DNA of 64,000 nt, taken from positions 18,910,259 through 18,974,258 of the forward strand of contig CP137684.1 in NCBI GenBank assembly GCA_037976565.1, written 5' to 3'. Shown here one piece after another: positions 47,001-60,269 of this stretch. The position numbers and the translations under genes are program-made. Each line of letters opens with the position of its first letter. The first letter of the stretch is position 1. Source of the DNA: Mesocentrotus franciscanus (Eukaryota > Echinodermata > Echinoidea > Camarodonta > Strongylocentrotidae). The notes under the pieces were generated by a model. That model was not told where the DNA came from. It ran no database searches and saw only the letters and a program-made list of their open reading frames with translations.

Positions 47001-47905
47001 CCTTGTACTATAGTGGGCTACGAAAATGCAACCTCTTTTGTAAGCCCCAAATAGAAAATGGCGGCCTACCCTTGCTTCTGATAGTCCTGAATACGGGACA
47101 GACCTACCGCGTTCTTTTTTCTCTTCACCTCAATTTTCATCCTCCCCTCTAAATGTATTTTAGGGTCTCTTTGCTTTTATTTATCGTTTGTAAAACCTCT
47201 TGTTTATGTCGATCTCATTTAAAAAATAAAGCGTGGGCATAACTTCTTAGAACGAAGGAGAACCAGAAGAAAGAAACTTTTTTTTGAAGAAAAAATCTGG
47301 TGATGTATAGAAATTCTGTGATAAAAGCACGCACCGGACGTGTTTTTGTAAAGATGTTTTTATCGTTCAAAGTTCATAGGAAATCCATTAATAGGCTTCC
47401 CTGTTTCCTTTCAAAATAAATTTGTAAGAAGTTCGTGTGAGCTACACCGTCATATGGTTCTAATTTTCCACTCCTTTGTAGATCTATCTCCAAAAAGAAC
47501 TGACGATTTCATTTATGTTTCATTAGGCTACTTTGCAACAACTTCTTACAGATGTTATCTGAGTTTCTATGGAATGTCATGGATTCGAAAAAGGATTACG
47601 ACAGATATGATTATATCGAAGAAAAATGCTACATTTCCTCCAAAAATGTTTTGTAACTGCTTAAGGTTCGGACGGGATATAGTTTGGAGATGGTCACAAC
47701 AATCAGACATATCATGACTGGTCCTACCTAAACAGAAATTAAATAATCATTGTAATTCCTGGGTGAAAATGTTAGTGATAAGAAAATTATAGGAAATAAA
47801 AATATATAGCAGAGATTTAATTCTTCACATACAGTCAACATCAGGGTAAATAACTGATTCGGGTTTTTTTTTTAACATTCAAATTTTAATACAATTTTTT
47901 ATTTA

Positions 47906-47932
47906 TTTTTTTTTTTTTTTTTGGGGGGGGGT
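47906..47932. repeat. Poly(T)-poly(G) run
   Basis: A run of T directly followed by eight G or more, an unusual homopolymer junction that may be prone to assembly error. Confidence 0.85.
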
Positions 47933-50101
47933 TAAGTATCCATTATATATGAACATGTTATCTTAATTTGATTTTAAGTCTCTTTTTCCTATCATGGTTA
48001 GGATGTATTTTCGAACTGAGGGTTTTTAGCAGATTTTCTTAGCTTTCTCTGTCCACATTTTGAACATCACAGATACTTACCAACATCGTCTCTCCAGATT
48101 AAGAAACCGAAAATTTTATGATTATTATAATGATCTGTAAAGGAGACAGACCATGAAATGTTTTTATTTGTAATTTTCAATGATTTGTTACATCATCTGT
48201 AATATCACATCGATAATGAAATACGCATATTCTATTCATGATAAACGTCACAAACCCTTTCTATTATATTCACAATAGGTGGCACTTTGTTTCTGTGTGG
48301 TTATACCATTTGAAGCGTAAATGCACTCGTACAGTAATACATTTATTGGCTTTTGATCTAATAAATAACCAAAAAATATCAAAGAGGGTTTATGAATTTT
48401 GTTATTTTTTTCATGGACATTATTACTAAATACAAGATATTAAAATGGGTAAAGCTTTTTTTTCTCATTATTTAGTAGTTAGTGATGGATGTATTAATAA
48501 TGAATACTCATTTTTATAGAAAGTGCACTAATTAACGCTCTTCTTATTGGGGATAGGGATGGTTCCTTTTTCCCGTTAGAATCTCTTAAAAATATAAATA
48601 TTTTGTAAAGCCAAATAGTTATTAAGTGTCTTCATAGAGCACATTTAGCACCTAGAGTTAATTTTTGATCGAAAATGATATCATACTTTGAAAAGCATTT
48701 CATCGTATAGACTTTCTCATTTTCAACATATCTATGACATGTATTATAATCATCCATAACAATTGTGTCATTTTTTCTCCATACTCCTGTGCTACTACCA
48801 ATGTTGTGCGTATAAATAGCTGAATAACAAGCCGAGGTCTGGGGGTTAACCATTGAGGGTCCTTGGTACAGCGAACCACGAGTGTTTTATTTGACGCCTT
48901 CCAAGGTCAGCAATACAGACGGCTGTAATTGGACGCATAAAGAAAAGGAAAATCCTGAAATGGGGAGAAATGATGTGCCTCTTGGTCCATTCCTATACAT
49001 GAATAAAACGGTACAGAACGCAAGGTAGTTTGCTCCTGTATAAACCCTACATCAGCCATTGTTTGGCTCATGTGTCCGGGTAAAGTCTGATGAAAATGAG
49101 GAAACTGATGATAAATTTCTTAGATAAAGAGGGAAATCAGCTGCAGTTACTCTCCTTCATTGTAGAAATGTATATCTAGGTATTTAAAATTACACTAAAA
49201 TATTAGTATGGAATACTAAAGTAATATTCCTATATGACTTGTTTTAACTGCCTTTGCCTCGTCCCGTTTCGATAAAAGGACCTGTTGAAACAAACTAAAG
49301 CGCCATCGTAAATTCACCTAACCCAACATCAGGAAATGCTTGGAATTATCCACAAAGGTTGTGCTTAAAAGCCTGACATTGATTGTTCATATTCTTGGGA
49401 TACTTAACTCTTTCGTCATGCAGTCTCCAAGTACATATAGCAACATTCAACCCAAACAGTATGGTATATCTACGTTTTTGAAATTCTATAATATTATGAT
49501 TTCATTATTGACTCAGGTTATACATACTTTTGACTACGTCGGTATTTCAGTTACATCGTTGGGTTGCTTCATTTTCAAATCTCTCTTTACGTCCTTTAAT
49601 TTTTATTTTCTCCCGAAATGGGGTTTGAATGAAACCCATGACAGTTCGATTTAACGTCGAGACTGTTAATAGAAATTGATTTTTCCCGTTATTTTGAATT
49701 TACAGTTTTCCTTTAGTTTTAATGGAAAGTGACCATGCACACAGAGACGGTGAGTCTTTTGATGAAGATACAAGCGGGAAAGAGCGCAATCGAATTTGGA
49801 AAAAGCGCCATTATAGTATCGTCAACAAGGTTAGGACAATTTGGAGAAGAACGGTCTACTCTCAAAAAGCACAAATGGACCACGTTGCAGCGAGAATAAA
49901 TACAAACATAAGATGCTTTCTACTGTCATTCTGTAGAGAGACGTGAACATGCACCAGGGAATATGCTACGCCAGGCCTTTGGGCGAGACAGACCGTTGCC
50001 GTCCCGTCTCGCGTCTAGACCGCGCAGTTAGTCAAAACACTAAGCTGCATTCTCGTCTAGCATGCCAACCAAAACAACTCATTGTGCTGCCGCTTTTAAA
50101 C

Positions 50102-50160
50102 GAAAGAGAGAGGGAGAGGGAGGGAGAAAGAGAGAGATACAGAGATGGAGAGGAAAAGAA
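50102..50160. repeat. GA-rich microsatellite
   Basis: GAGAGAGGGAGAGGGAGGGA-type purine run. The Glu/Arg frame over it is an artefact. Confidence 0.85.
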
Positions 50161-51197
50161 AGGATGCATATATTGACTCGTAAGACGAATCCGATGACCA
50201 TCTGCTTTCTTTCGAAATCCAGGCTCCCCCTCTAAAAACATCAAGCAAAGTGACGCATTGAAATAACATGGAAATCAATAAACAGGCTGGAGTAATGAGT
50301 CTAGATCAGTCTTCCCGAATCGGAGGGGAAAAAGTATGGAACGCCACTCCTTGACGTCGATGCCTATTATATATTAAATAAACAACGCGTTAATGATATC
50401 GCGGGAATCTCCACAGAAATCGAAGAAACCTTTTTTACTCCCATATAATTATACCACTTCCCATAATACAATGGTCATACAAGGTCTCCGAAGCCATTGA
50501 ATTTTTTTCATTGTTCGAAAAGGAATTTTAGACTGTAGTAAATGGCCTCATTATCCAGGAAAATGTTTGTGTTATCATCAAATAATACACGTTTATTGCT
50601 GTAAGTTGGGTCACGGAAACGAAGTAAGAATACACTGAAATATAAAATGTCCATTTCCTTACGCTAATCGCCGTGAGAAGAGTTAGCACCTAAGTAGATA
50701 TAGCTTCAATAGTCCCATCTTTCTTTCTCTGTAATGGATTCTAAAAAAACTAATCCCAGAAGCTTTTAAACAGTTGATATGTATATATTTAGAGAACATT
50801 TCACAAATTCATTTTACTTATATCTTCTTGTTGTATAACAGTTTTGATGCCCCTTTGTGTAAATTAATTTGTTCTCATATTTTCAAAAGGTGAATGTAAA
50901 TCTGTTAAATTAACTGCATAATCTCTTTGTACACATTTCTCTGTTTGTCTCCCATGTTTTATGGCGGATTTTCCCTTTAATAATCCACTATCTCTCTCCT
51001 TTCTATTTCTTTCGAGTTTCTCTATTCCTATATTGCAGCATATTTACACGTCTCTCGGTTTCACTATGTACATATCTAGCTTCATATAACTACTGAAAAT
51101 GAAAACTGTAACATGGTATTCTTTTGCAAGATAATGCTTATAATCTAATATATCATGACTGCAAATAAGGTGTTCCGACGTGTAATGCCTATATGTA

Positions 51198-51480
51198 GAG
51201 GTGTCGTTGGCTAGTGGATACGTCGTCAGACTGTGGATCACATGGTTTGCGGTTCGAGTCCCACCGCGGCACTCATATCCTTTCGCAAGACATTAATCTA
51301 CATTGCCACTCTCCACGCAGATGTTAAATGGATACCGGTAGGAAGGAATTCCTCGAATGATGTGAACACCGATATCGGTAGCCTTGAAGGGCCGGAGTAA
51401 TATTGCAGAGTCTTGAGCACCTTCCTTGGTGGATATGTGCGCTATTAAAACATCCAATATCACCATTATTATTATTATTT
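51198..51480 (+). mobile_element. tRNA-derived SINE, family A, full-length
   Basis: The head GAGGTGTCGTTGGCTAGTGG is followed by B-box GGTTCGAGTCCCACCGCG, the body AAGACATTAATCTACATTGC, then GGTAGGAAGGAATTCCT, which matches the copy at 11010 on the other strand. The 3' end has GTGCGCTATTAAAA and an (ATT)n tail ending near 51480. This and the copy at 11010 define the complete element of about 285-300 bp. Confidence 0.88.
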
Positions 51481-52594
51481 CAAACGTATTGCAGTCGCAA
51501 AGCTTCTTATTATATCACATAAAAATATATTTTTTCCACCTGCCAAAGAATTCCTTTCCGCTACAACCATAAGCCTTTCTAACACAAGCTCTCTAATTAG
51601 AGGCCAATAAAACAAAATCTAAATTAACAAGCGTAAAATATGGGTTACCCCAAGCGTAAGGAATCCCTATTTTGGCTCGTTATAGGTCGATTGTCTCTTT
51701 GCTATCGATTTCAACTCACGTTTCTAACATTCAACGTTGTCCTCGCTTTTAGATATTACCGCACAGCCATCGATCGCTTTAGTCGTTTTAATACATGCTA
51801 TTGATTATTTTCAAGCTCGCTTAGCAAAGAAAAGCACAGCGCATATACGTTTTTCATTTCGTCGTAATGCTGAAACGTTTAGGCTAGCGCTTCACAAGAT
51901 TAGAAATTGTGCTGTGTATGTATATTCAACGGCGAATGTTGCTGAAACTACTAGACAACTGAGAACAAAATCTTATGAAAATGTTGTTACGAAATGTATG
52001 CATACAATGCATTCTACATGATTACAATATAATCAAACAACAAATATTTATTTAGGTCCTCTTTTCAAATGCTGTCTATTATCCAAGTAATTTTTTAAAG
52101 AAAGATGGTAATAGACGCTTAAAACGCGACAAATGTTTCACTGCAGACCTACAATCTACAATAACATGACTAACGGAAAAAATATGTATGTTGTGTGCGA
52201 TTTGACTGAGAAATGTATTTCGATATGCTATCGACTTCATTCTATATGTAAGATTGTGTACCACAACAAACATTTAAAGCAAAAGGTCCACGTGGCTTAA
52301 GAGAAGAGTAATAGTGTTATGTACTAAGAACTTCTTATCACTGGCATAGTGCTGAAAAATTTGGTCCAAATTCTTTGCCAGGTTTAACCCGCCTTAATGC
52401 GTTGCGTTAGTCGTCCGATTTCATATTGTGCAAAATATTAACTTTTTAATCAAGTATGAATCAGATAGATTTTAAATGAAAATGCAAAATAAAATTACTG
52501 TAAGCTGACTTTCTCATTTCAATTTCATGATTACGCCTTTTTTCATTTTTTTTTTTACATATTCACAGTAATTTATACGGAGCTTAGGGTTTAT

Positions 52595-52740
52595 ACCTGG
52601 CCTTCATTAAGTAGTAAGACCAAGTTACAATAACTGTTAATAGCTACTGAAATCGTGGCATTTGATTGGCTGGGAGCCAGTTTGCAACAGGAATTTAGCA
52701 TTTGTTATTGATAACAAGTTTTATGAAACAGGGCCCAGGT
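52595..52740. mobile_element. Diverged MITE, CCTGG...GGGCCCAGG ends
   Basis: The right end TATGAAACAGGGCCCAGGT is typical of the short element type at 15454. The left end ACCTGGCCTTCATTAAG is a weaker inverted match. It contains TTTGATTGGCTGGGAGCC. Classified only by its ends. Confidence 0.4.
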
Positions 52741-53006
52741 TAAACTAAGGCCGCTTTCATGAATTTGGACCTTATTGAACAAAGTGCTGTACTCACACTG
52801 TATATATAGTTTGTGAGGTCTAACTTGTGACATCAGACACAATCAAGTCTTCTTCCACAAATTATGAGACCTTAAGTGTAGGCAGGGCTCTAGTTGCAGA
52901 TTACAAGCTCTGTTAAGGGAGTGGGCTCTAGACGTTTTAAAAGGTATACCCATTAGGAAATACATTTCTAATTTCTCCTTTTTCTTTATTCCTATCATTC
53001 ATACAG

Positions 53007-53199
53007 GTGTCGTCCATTAACCGGGTATTACGCAATCTTGCTGCAGAGAAGACAATGGGTCATGGTGACATGTTCGACAAACTACGCATGCTCAATGGCC
53101 AGTGGGCGCGGTCAGGTCCTTGGTATGCCCCAAATGTCAATGCTGCTATGCCAGGTCAACCTCTCGGTCACCACACCATGGAACCATTCAAAAAGGAAG
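53007..53199 (+). CDS. Pax6: Pax6 exon 4 (paired-domain end and linker)
   Basis: 64 codons plus one base. It begins [15 protein letters not shown], the last helix of the RED subdomain, joined in phase 0 to the ENIPS of exon 3 exactly as in Pax6 of other animals. The conserved [11 protein letters not shown] follows, then linker residues ending MEPFKKE. The first codon is GTG (Val), an internal codon after splicing and not a start. The acceptor is a pyrimidine-rich TCATTCATACAG and the donor GAAG/GTAAGT in phase 1. The next exon, expected to lead toward the homeodomain, was not found before the window ends. Confidence 0.97.
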
Positions 53200-53269
53200 G
53201 TAAGTCGTCTCTTCAATCTTTTTTGTCCCCATATTTACTTTGATGTACATCGGCTCCTTCCTTTCTCCT

Positions 53270-53510
53270 TCCCAAATCCAGAAAACAGACTGGTTTTAAT
53301 TGCTTCCAATGTGTTGCACCACGCTTGTGGAACATGCTCTGTATTTCTAAAAAAATAGTACTTCACTTGACTTCTCAAAAAACATCTGAAAACATATCTC
53401 TACGATTCCTCTTAATTGTTCCTTTGACTTATTGACAGGGCCTTGTATCCTCTGGAAAAGGCGTTATGAGCTTGATCAGATCCAATATTATTATTAGTAG
53501 TATAGTAAAT
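53270..53510 (+). mobile_element. Non-LTR retrotransposon 3' relic
   Basis: The segment CCACGCTTGTGGAACATGCT reads PRLWNML. After frame shifts it reads STSLDF and then FKKHLKTYLYDS, a pattern characteristic of the extreme C terminus of CR1/L2-type LINE ORF2 proteins. About 90 bp of 3' UTR-like sequence with GGCGTTATGAGCTTG and a terminal ATTATTATT follow. The frame is broken, so it is dead. It begins only about 70 bp after Pax6 exon 4. Confidence 0.55.
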
Positions 53511-56500
53511 TAATTACGTTACTGACTACATACAACATTAGTGTATTTAGTGATTCTATCAATCTGCAAGTTCTACCATAGAGCTTTTAAACTGGTCAAT
53601 TCAACTGAAACCGAAAAGTAAACGAATCTGAAACTGAAAACTGAATTATGTGGTGAAATAATAATTTTGGTATTAAATTATGCTAATAATGTCATAATTC
53701 GTGGTAAAGCTTTGGACATCAAATGCCCATATGCCTTGGGCTCGCCCAAATATATCTTCATACTATAGTTTCTTATACTGGATATGCATATAGTAGCACC
53801 CATCTTGCACCCTTTAAAGCTGGCGTGCGCGGTACCCTTCAAGCATGCTTCTATTTAAAAAAAAAACAGAAATGAGATGAATTCATCATGATGTATTTGT
53901 AAAGATCCCAATCGAGAATAAATACATCAGAGTTATTTATAACAGGTCTAAACAAGACAAAACATGGTCAATGGTTGGGATTCGATCCACATTGCATAGC
54001 GTGTACCTGTGAAAAATACAGGATTGAAGTCATTATAAGACCGAAGCTGTTATTAAAGTAAACAAAGATAGAGACAATGCATTACAAAAGTGGCGAGCAT
54101 ACGCATTGCATATCTCCGAAACTTAAAACTCATGTTTCATATTCTATATAAGGGGATTTCATTACCACTAAATTTTCTTACCCATTTTGGGAGTTTAGTC
54201 TAAAATGGATTTAGATGCTAAGTAAGTGAGATAGAGACCGCAAAGCTGTTATAAGCATTGGTAGATTCGGCATACTGTACTGTTTAATGTTTTCTTTGTT
54301 TTTGTTTTAATTATATTTTTTGCTACGTCAACAATACTTTAACAATCAAGTCCATGATTTCTTCATTTGATGCTTAGTACTTCACAGCGGAAATCAAAAT
54401 ACATTGCAGCGATGTACATTTATTGCAAAACATAAATACCCCTCAGAATATTCCCAATATGATGCAGATGACTGTTTACGATCGGATCCTTTCCCCATTT
54501 ATAAATACATGTAATACTACATCAGACGTAATGTAAATGTAATGATTTGACCACATACTTGTCAATTCAAAAGGCGACAAATGCTCACAAATACCATTCC
54601 AGGCTCTCAAGATGATGATGTGATGGGGGAAGTTTAATTCAAACATTCGATAAAGTATGCAAGAAGTGCAATATCGTGAACCCTTTACTTCTTTTCTTCT
54701 CCGAAAAAAAAAATCGATGAAAATCAAATAATCGACGGGAGCTGTATCTAAACGTCACATATCGCAATCGCGATGATTTATTGCTACCTTTAGCAAATGT
54801 ACTTTTGCACAAATTCTCGGGTCACTTGAACTTTTCTGCCTAACCTCGCGTTGCCATGGTTTCCAATAATTCGAGGGAAACTTGTTACACGCATGCCTTA
54901 GCATTGTCTCCCGTTATTCCTTCCATTTCTTATTTTTCTACCATAAACCCAGGCTCATTGTGATATATTTGTGCGCAGATGCATGTGCTGATTTCTTATT
55001 AGTAACGAATATTTGTCTAACTGCGACGTCATATTAAGGAGAAGCTTTAATTTTTATGACTGCCACATAGACCTTTATATTTGATATTAAAAAGTAACTA
55101 CATTTTGACAGGGTAATGCATGATAGAAATTATAGTCAGTGTTCTTGTATCATAATCATATAATATGAAGGGGGTTTTATGTTTCCTTCTTCGGTTTATT
55201 TTTACAAATCAAATTTCTTGTAATTTCATTCTTTGAAAGTTTTCGTTGTCATTAAATTATTCATTCGTGTCCTGTTTGTCGAAAGGTGTAATGTTTTTTA
55301 TTTGTTATCAATGTGAAAATATACTTCCTATTTCCCCATACTTTCACTCTAAACCTAATTCAAATGTGCCGGTGTTCATGAGAATTATATATTGTGAACT
55401 AGTGAACTTACAATGAAAACAAAGAAATAGTTAATTCCATATGTACAGTCACTTTCATAAAATATACGATTCGTGCAGCGATGACGTAATACATTGATAC
55501 ACCTGTATTTTCAGAAATATTAATTGTCTTGCTTCTTATTAAATTAATATATCTGTTTCACTTTGACTCGTGCGGAAGAAAGTAATATGCAAAACAAAAA
55601 TTTGTACTTGCGTCCATTGATATGTTAAGTACACAAGTATAAAAACATTCTTCTTCTCGCAAGGGAAATAAAAGATGTCAACTTGAATATGATAGTAGTC
55701 GAACACAATTTTTAAAATTCACTTATTTTTATTCTTTGGCCATTTTTAGAAACTTGTATTAATCTGTTTAGTGATTTCTCTGATTTTATTGTAATGAATT
55801 TGATGCCAGGGTTGACATCCCTTTTAAGAAAGGACATCATAGTGGATAAAATCAAGTACGTAATATCAAGGATACTATATGTTTCTTGCCCCGTTTCGCT
55901 GACTATTGGGGCATCACTAAAGCCATATCAGGGACTACGTAGGCAGTTAATTTAGGAGAAGCAACGAACAGAATTAAGTCAAGGAAATAATATCCAAGGA
56001 TGTAGTCTGTTCTGTGCCCAATTTCGTTGGCCGTCGGTGCGTTATTGAGATCCATGGATGGGAGGAGGTCCATGATGAAATTGGACCATTGTGATTCTGT
56101 GGCGTCGTGGAATTAACAAAAATTCATCTACGCTCGTGTCCAAGTTATTCTTCGGTACTGCAGGATGCACCAATGTGGTGTCGGAGAGTGCGTAGGTACT
56201 CGTTACTGACATTTAACCTGTTTACTTGTGTATTCCAATTAATGCATGTTCTTTTCCAGAACACATGGTAACTATTAAACTGCATGCATAATAGCATATG
56301 TCTAGATGGGATCCTCTGTACATACATTAGTTGTTCTTAGGTCTGGCAAGCTTCTGGCAAACTTTTAAAGAAGCATAGGCCTACATAAAGTTAGTAAACA
56401 GGCTATACCACCGCATCGATGAATATATATAGCATATATACAGTGTAATACGCTTCATATTTCTGTATTTATTACACAAAGCTCAGGGAATACGCACATG

Positions 56501-57557
56501 ACCTTGTTGTGTGTATTTGCCATTCATTTACACGTTTAAAAAAGAACCGGGTGGTGTTTTTATTTTTTATTTTTTTTATTTGTTGTCTTTATCCGATGTT
56601 TTCTATGCGCATTCCATCCAGTGCTCTTACCATAGTATTTCTAAAAACTCGAAGGATGCAAAGACGACAAGATGTTTGCGACAATGCTAACGTTCCGTCT
56701 CTAATCTTGCCGCAATTAATAATTCTATTAAAACAAGATTTTTTTTCCAGTCGGCAGTGCTATTCTTATTCAAGATGATTTGGGAAATTCCCTTCCAGCT
56801 TCTTAAAGTTCGCATGACAAAAGAATTAAAATTACCCCCACTTTATCTGCTTAATCGAAAGATTTTAGCTAACATAGGTTTTCACTATACGCCATGAATG
56901 TAAAGTCTGTGTTTATTCTTCTTTTTTTTCAAAATAAAAAGTACAAGCCAAGCATTTCAATTATACGTTTATTCATGAGCATGTTCTTACTTACCTCGGT
57001 ATTGATTTGACACCTAAGAAGAAAATAAATAACAAGAAATTTTATGATTTTATTTCAATTATACTTTATTTATTCTAATTTATTTTACTTTAAATTTCTC
57101 ATTTTATTTAATCTTATTTTATTATATTTCATTTTAATAACTTTTTTTGTTACATATACAAAACAAAAGAGTACATTTAGAATGAAATAAATTTGACTTC
57201 ACTGTATCACATGAAATGTGTCCAGCTTTTTCCAATGGGACTCAAAATAAAGAAGCGTGATAGATAATACAAGGAAGACTGGAGTAGACAATAGTTTCAT
57301 GGAGACATATTATAATTGAGGTATGTAGAAAGATGCAGATAAGTAGCGTGCCTACTATTATCTCGTGTGTTGGTAGCCTCGTGGTACGCGAGACAGGTAA
57401 TCATACGAGATAATCGAATGAAACAGTCTTGGTAGTCGTTCTTGCGTAATAGATCAGAACATCTCGCGCTCTCATCCTACCGACTATCACCTGGTAGACG
57501 AGGCTCTCAAGCCTCCAGGTGTTAATGCGTAGCGGGACACTAGGGGTGTCAGGTAAA

Positions 57558-58010
57558 TGAGGAGTAGAGGGTGGGTGAAATTGTGGAGAGGGGTGGGTGA
57601 AGGTGGGGAGAGGGGGGTGTGATGGTAGAGAGTGGAATGGATGAAGATAGTGGAGAGGATGGGTGAAATTGGGGAGAGGGGTGGCTGAAAGTAGAGAGAG
57701 GGATAGATGAAGATGGGAACGGGTGGATGAAAGTATGGAGAGGGGTGGGTGTAAGTGGGGAGAGCGTGGGGTAAATGGGGAGAAGGTCGATAACGGTAGA
57801 GAGGGATGGGTGAAAATGAGGAGGAGGTAGATGATTGTTTTGGAATCTGGTAGAGGGGGTTGTGAAGGTGATGGAGGGTCGTTTAAAATGGGGAAAGGGG
57901 TGGGCTAAAGTGGGGAGAGGGTGGGGTTAAATGGGGAGAGGGATGGGCGAAAGTGGGGAGAGGGGGTTGTGAAAGGGGGAGAGGGTTGGCTGAAAGTGGG
58001 GAGAGAAGGC
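57558..58010 (+). repeat. G-rich minisatellite, ~22-bp unit
   Basis: About 20 diverged copies of a unit close to GGGTGGGTGAAAGTGGGGAG, all with G on the + strand. Runs of three to six G recur throughout. The frame at 57921 is a by-product. Confidence 0.85.
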
Positions 58011-58410
58011 CAATACTGTCTAAAATTACAAAATTGTAGGGACTATATTTTCAACTTTTTTTGTTTTTGTTTTTGGTATGAATTGGTTTTTACCTCAGAA
58101 TTTCGACAATGATATATAGGACCCTTATATGTCATTCTGCTGACATTAATGTAACGACAAGATATTGATCGATGGATAGAAAGGTGACCACTACTCCTTA
58201 GATAATTTACAAGATCATTCCAAAAGGATGAGGGACAAAGAAATGCTGTAAAGACCACATATATATAGTATGAGGTAGGGAGGGGAATATAGAGAGGAGG
58301 AGGACAGGGAATAGACGTTTCGTGTCTGCAGTTAATTTGCCGTGAAAGTTCTCTCATTAATTAGTTTTATGTCATCTCCCTTCAGGCTCAATGTATGTAG
58401 ATTTAAGCCG

Positions 58411-58690
58411 CGCTCTGTCTGTCTCTTTCTGTCTCTCTCTCTCCCTCTTTTCCCTCCCCGTATCTTTCCCTCTCTTTGAGTATTTATTTGTGTGTCCCCC
58501 TGTCCACTCCTTTCCACTCTTTTTCATCTATCTTTTCCTCTCTTCATCGCTTCCTCTCCTCTCCTTTTTTTCTCATACTTAAACTACATCAGTCCCTCTC
58601 TGTCTGTCTTCTTCCCATCTCTCCTCTCTTTCTCTGTCTATACCGATTTCGTTCTTTCTTTCTTTCTCTCTCTCTCTCTCTCTCTCTCAA
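58411..58690. repeat. CT-rich low-complexity tract
   Basis: Polypyrimidine region with (CT)n at about 58660-58688. Overlapping Ser/Leu/Phe frames on + and Arg/Glu frames on - are spurious. Confidence 0.85.
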
Positions 58691-59746
58691 TACCCCTATC
58701 TCTCCCACACACCTTTGTTCTCGAGCTATTCTTGATGGTGAAATATCAGAAATCATGAACATTTTGAAGTCTGACATCCGATGGACATGTCCCCATTTTC
58801 TCAAGAAAGTACTTTAATCTCTCGCTCACCCCATCTCCCCCTAATCCATAATGTACAAATAGTCATGTTCATTTATTGACAGGCCACTCAATAATAAGCA
58901 ACTTCGCCGAATATAAGTTGACATGTCATTTGAATATCAACGGGATCGGGTGAACTATAGAGTTTTAAAATCACATACTTTTTTTTAATGTTCATTTATT
59001 TATTTACTTAGTTAGTTACCACTTTGTGAGATGGAACATCCTGAGCATCACCAAAGTTGTTTTTATCAGCAGTTTACCATTTATTTTAGTTTCATTTATA
59101 TCATTCATTGTATTCATGAAATATAATGCATGAAGCAAAGAAAATTTGTTGAAAGTGAAAAGAATTTACATGGACACAAATACCTGTAATTATGAAATGA
59201 CACACAGTATTCCTTGACACTATTTGATTCATCAAACACCAATAAGATTCGATGAGGAAATCGAGAATAATTATTTTGACAAGAAATGAGACAAAAACAA
59301 TATTACGAGGGCATGGTCACCTTAGCGCTACCATAACCGCAAATTAGTGGGGTAAGTTGGGAAAGTGTCAACCCCATACCAACCCACACCCATATGCCCC
59401 CTGTCCGTCATCTAAGCTGACACATTTAGAGGATGCGCTCACATAATGTCTCGATTAACCACCATGAGTACATACTCCGTCACTGCATCAACTCCCAATA
59501 TAGTACTCATAATGAATTATAACTTTGAAAAATATTGCAGTGAGGCTCTGGGATATAGTGCCTCATATTAGCAATAAAAGTGTGAGTGGATCGGGAGTTT
59601 GAAAAGTGTTGCGGGTATCCCAAAGGGGTAAGGGTCTGGAGGAGAGAGGTGAAAAATGATACGTCTTGTCCAGAATAGTCTCTGTCGGGATAGTGATCTC
59701 AACATCTTCATCATCACTGCCAAGGTGTCGTTTCGCACTCATTAAA

Positions 59747-60087
59747 CCCTTAAAGGGTCCCTTAAAGGTACTGTATCCCTTTTGCAGCCAACATCAAATT
59801 CTGTTGAACTTTGCAGGAATTATGAATATGTCACGTATGTCCTATCTGTGAAATTTAAACGTTAGCAGTGTCCCAGTATTCAAATTATGCAAGGAAAGCC
59901 GTTTACCTAAAGTCGATTCGACAACTAATGCTCGTTATTTTCCCACTAAAAGACATTTTCAAGCCCTATCGTTTTGAGGGAAGTTCTAAATTAGTATTAT
60001 CTTTCAAATGCCGTGGAATTAAACCTTTTCATTTTTTTTTTTGGCCTGCAAATGGGACATAATACCTTTAAAGGGACCCTTAAAGGG
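59747..60087. mobile_element. TIR element with CCCTTTAAGGGTCCC ends
   Basis: The left end CCCTTAAAGGGTCCCTTAAA is matched by the inverted right end CCCTTTAAGGGTCCCTTTAA. Complementarity continues through AGGTA.T, ATGTCCC/GTATCCC and TTTGCAG, giving about 45 bp per arm. ATTAA flanks both sides (59741-59745 and 60088-60092), a plausible target-site duplication. The interior of about 250 bp has no transposase-like frame. It is a MITE of unassigned superfamily. Confidence 0.75.
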
Positions 60088-60269
60088 ATTAACTTCAGTG
60101 TAAAGTTCACAAAAAATTCGTAATATATTGCCCCGATCTCTCTGACGTAGTCTTAACAGTTAAATTGAGCCATTTCATAGGGAAAGTCCTATGAATTAAA
60201 AAGCTGAAAAATCCAATTAATATATTTATCAATCATGTCTATTGAGTGGTTTCGTATGTGAGATAAATG

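Larger units (their letters stand above)
39645..53006 (+). other. Pax6: Pax6 intron 3
   Basis: About 13.4 kb, phase 0, with GTAAGT donor and TCATTCATACAG acceptor. It holds direct duplications (40.6 and 43.7 kb), a TTC-rich tract, CA-rich sequence, a deleted family B SINE, a family A SINE, a diverged MITE and three GC/CpG-richer islets. No further exon with compatible phase was recognised. Confidence 0.75.

Noticed and set aside
49717..49751. A 35-bp segment with acceptor-like TTTCCTTTAG before it and donor-like GACG/GTGAGT after it, considered as an extra Pax6 exon in intron 3
   Set aside because: Read in the phase required after exon 3 it hits a TAA stop at once, and it resembles no Pax sequence.
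53038..53358. 106-codon + strand frame overlapping Pax6 exon 4
   Set aside because: Shadow frame of the exon joined to LINE-relic sequence; wrong phase for Pax6.
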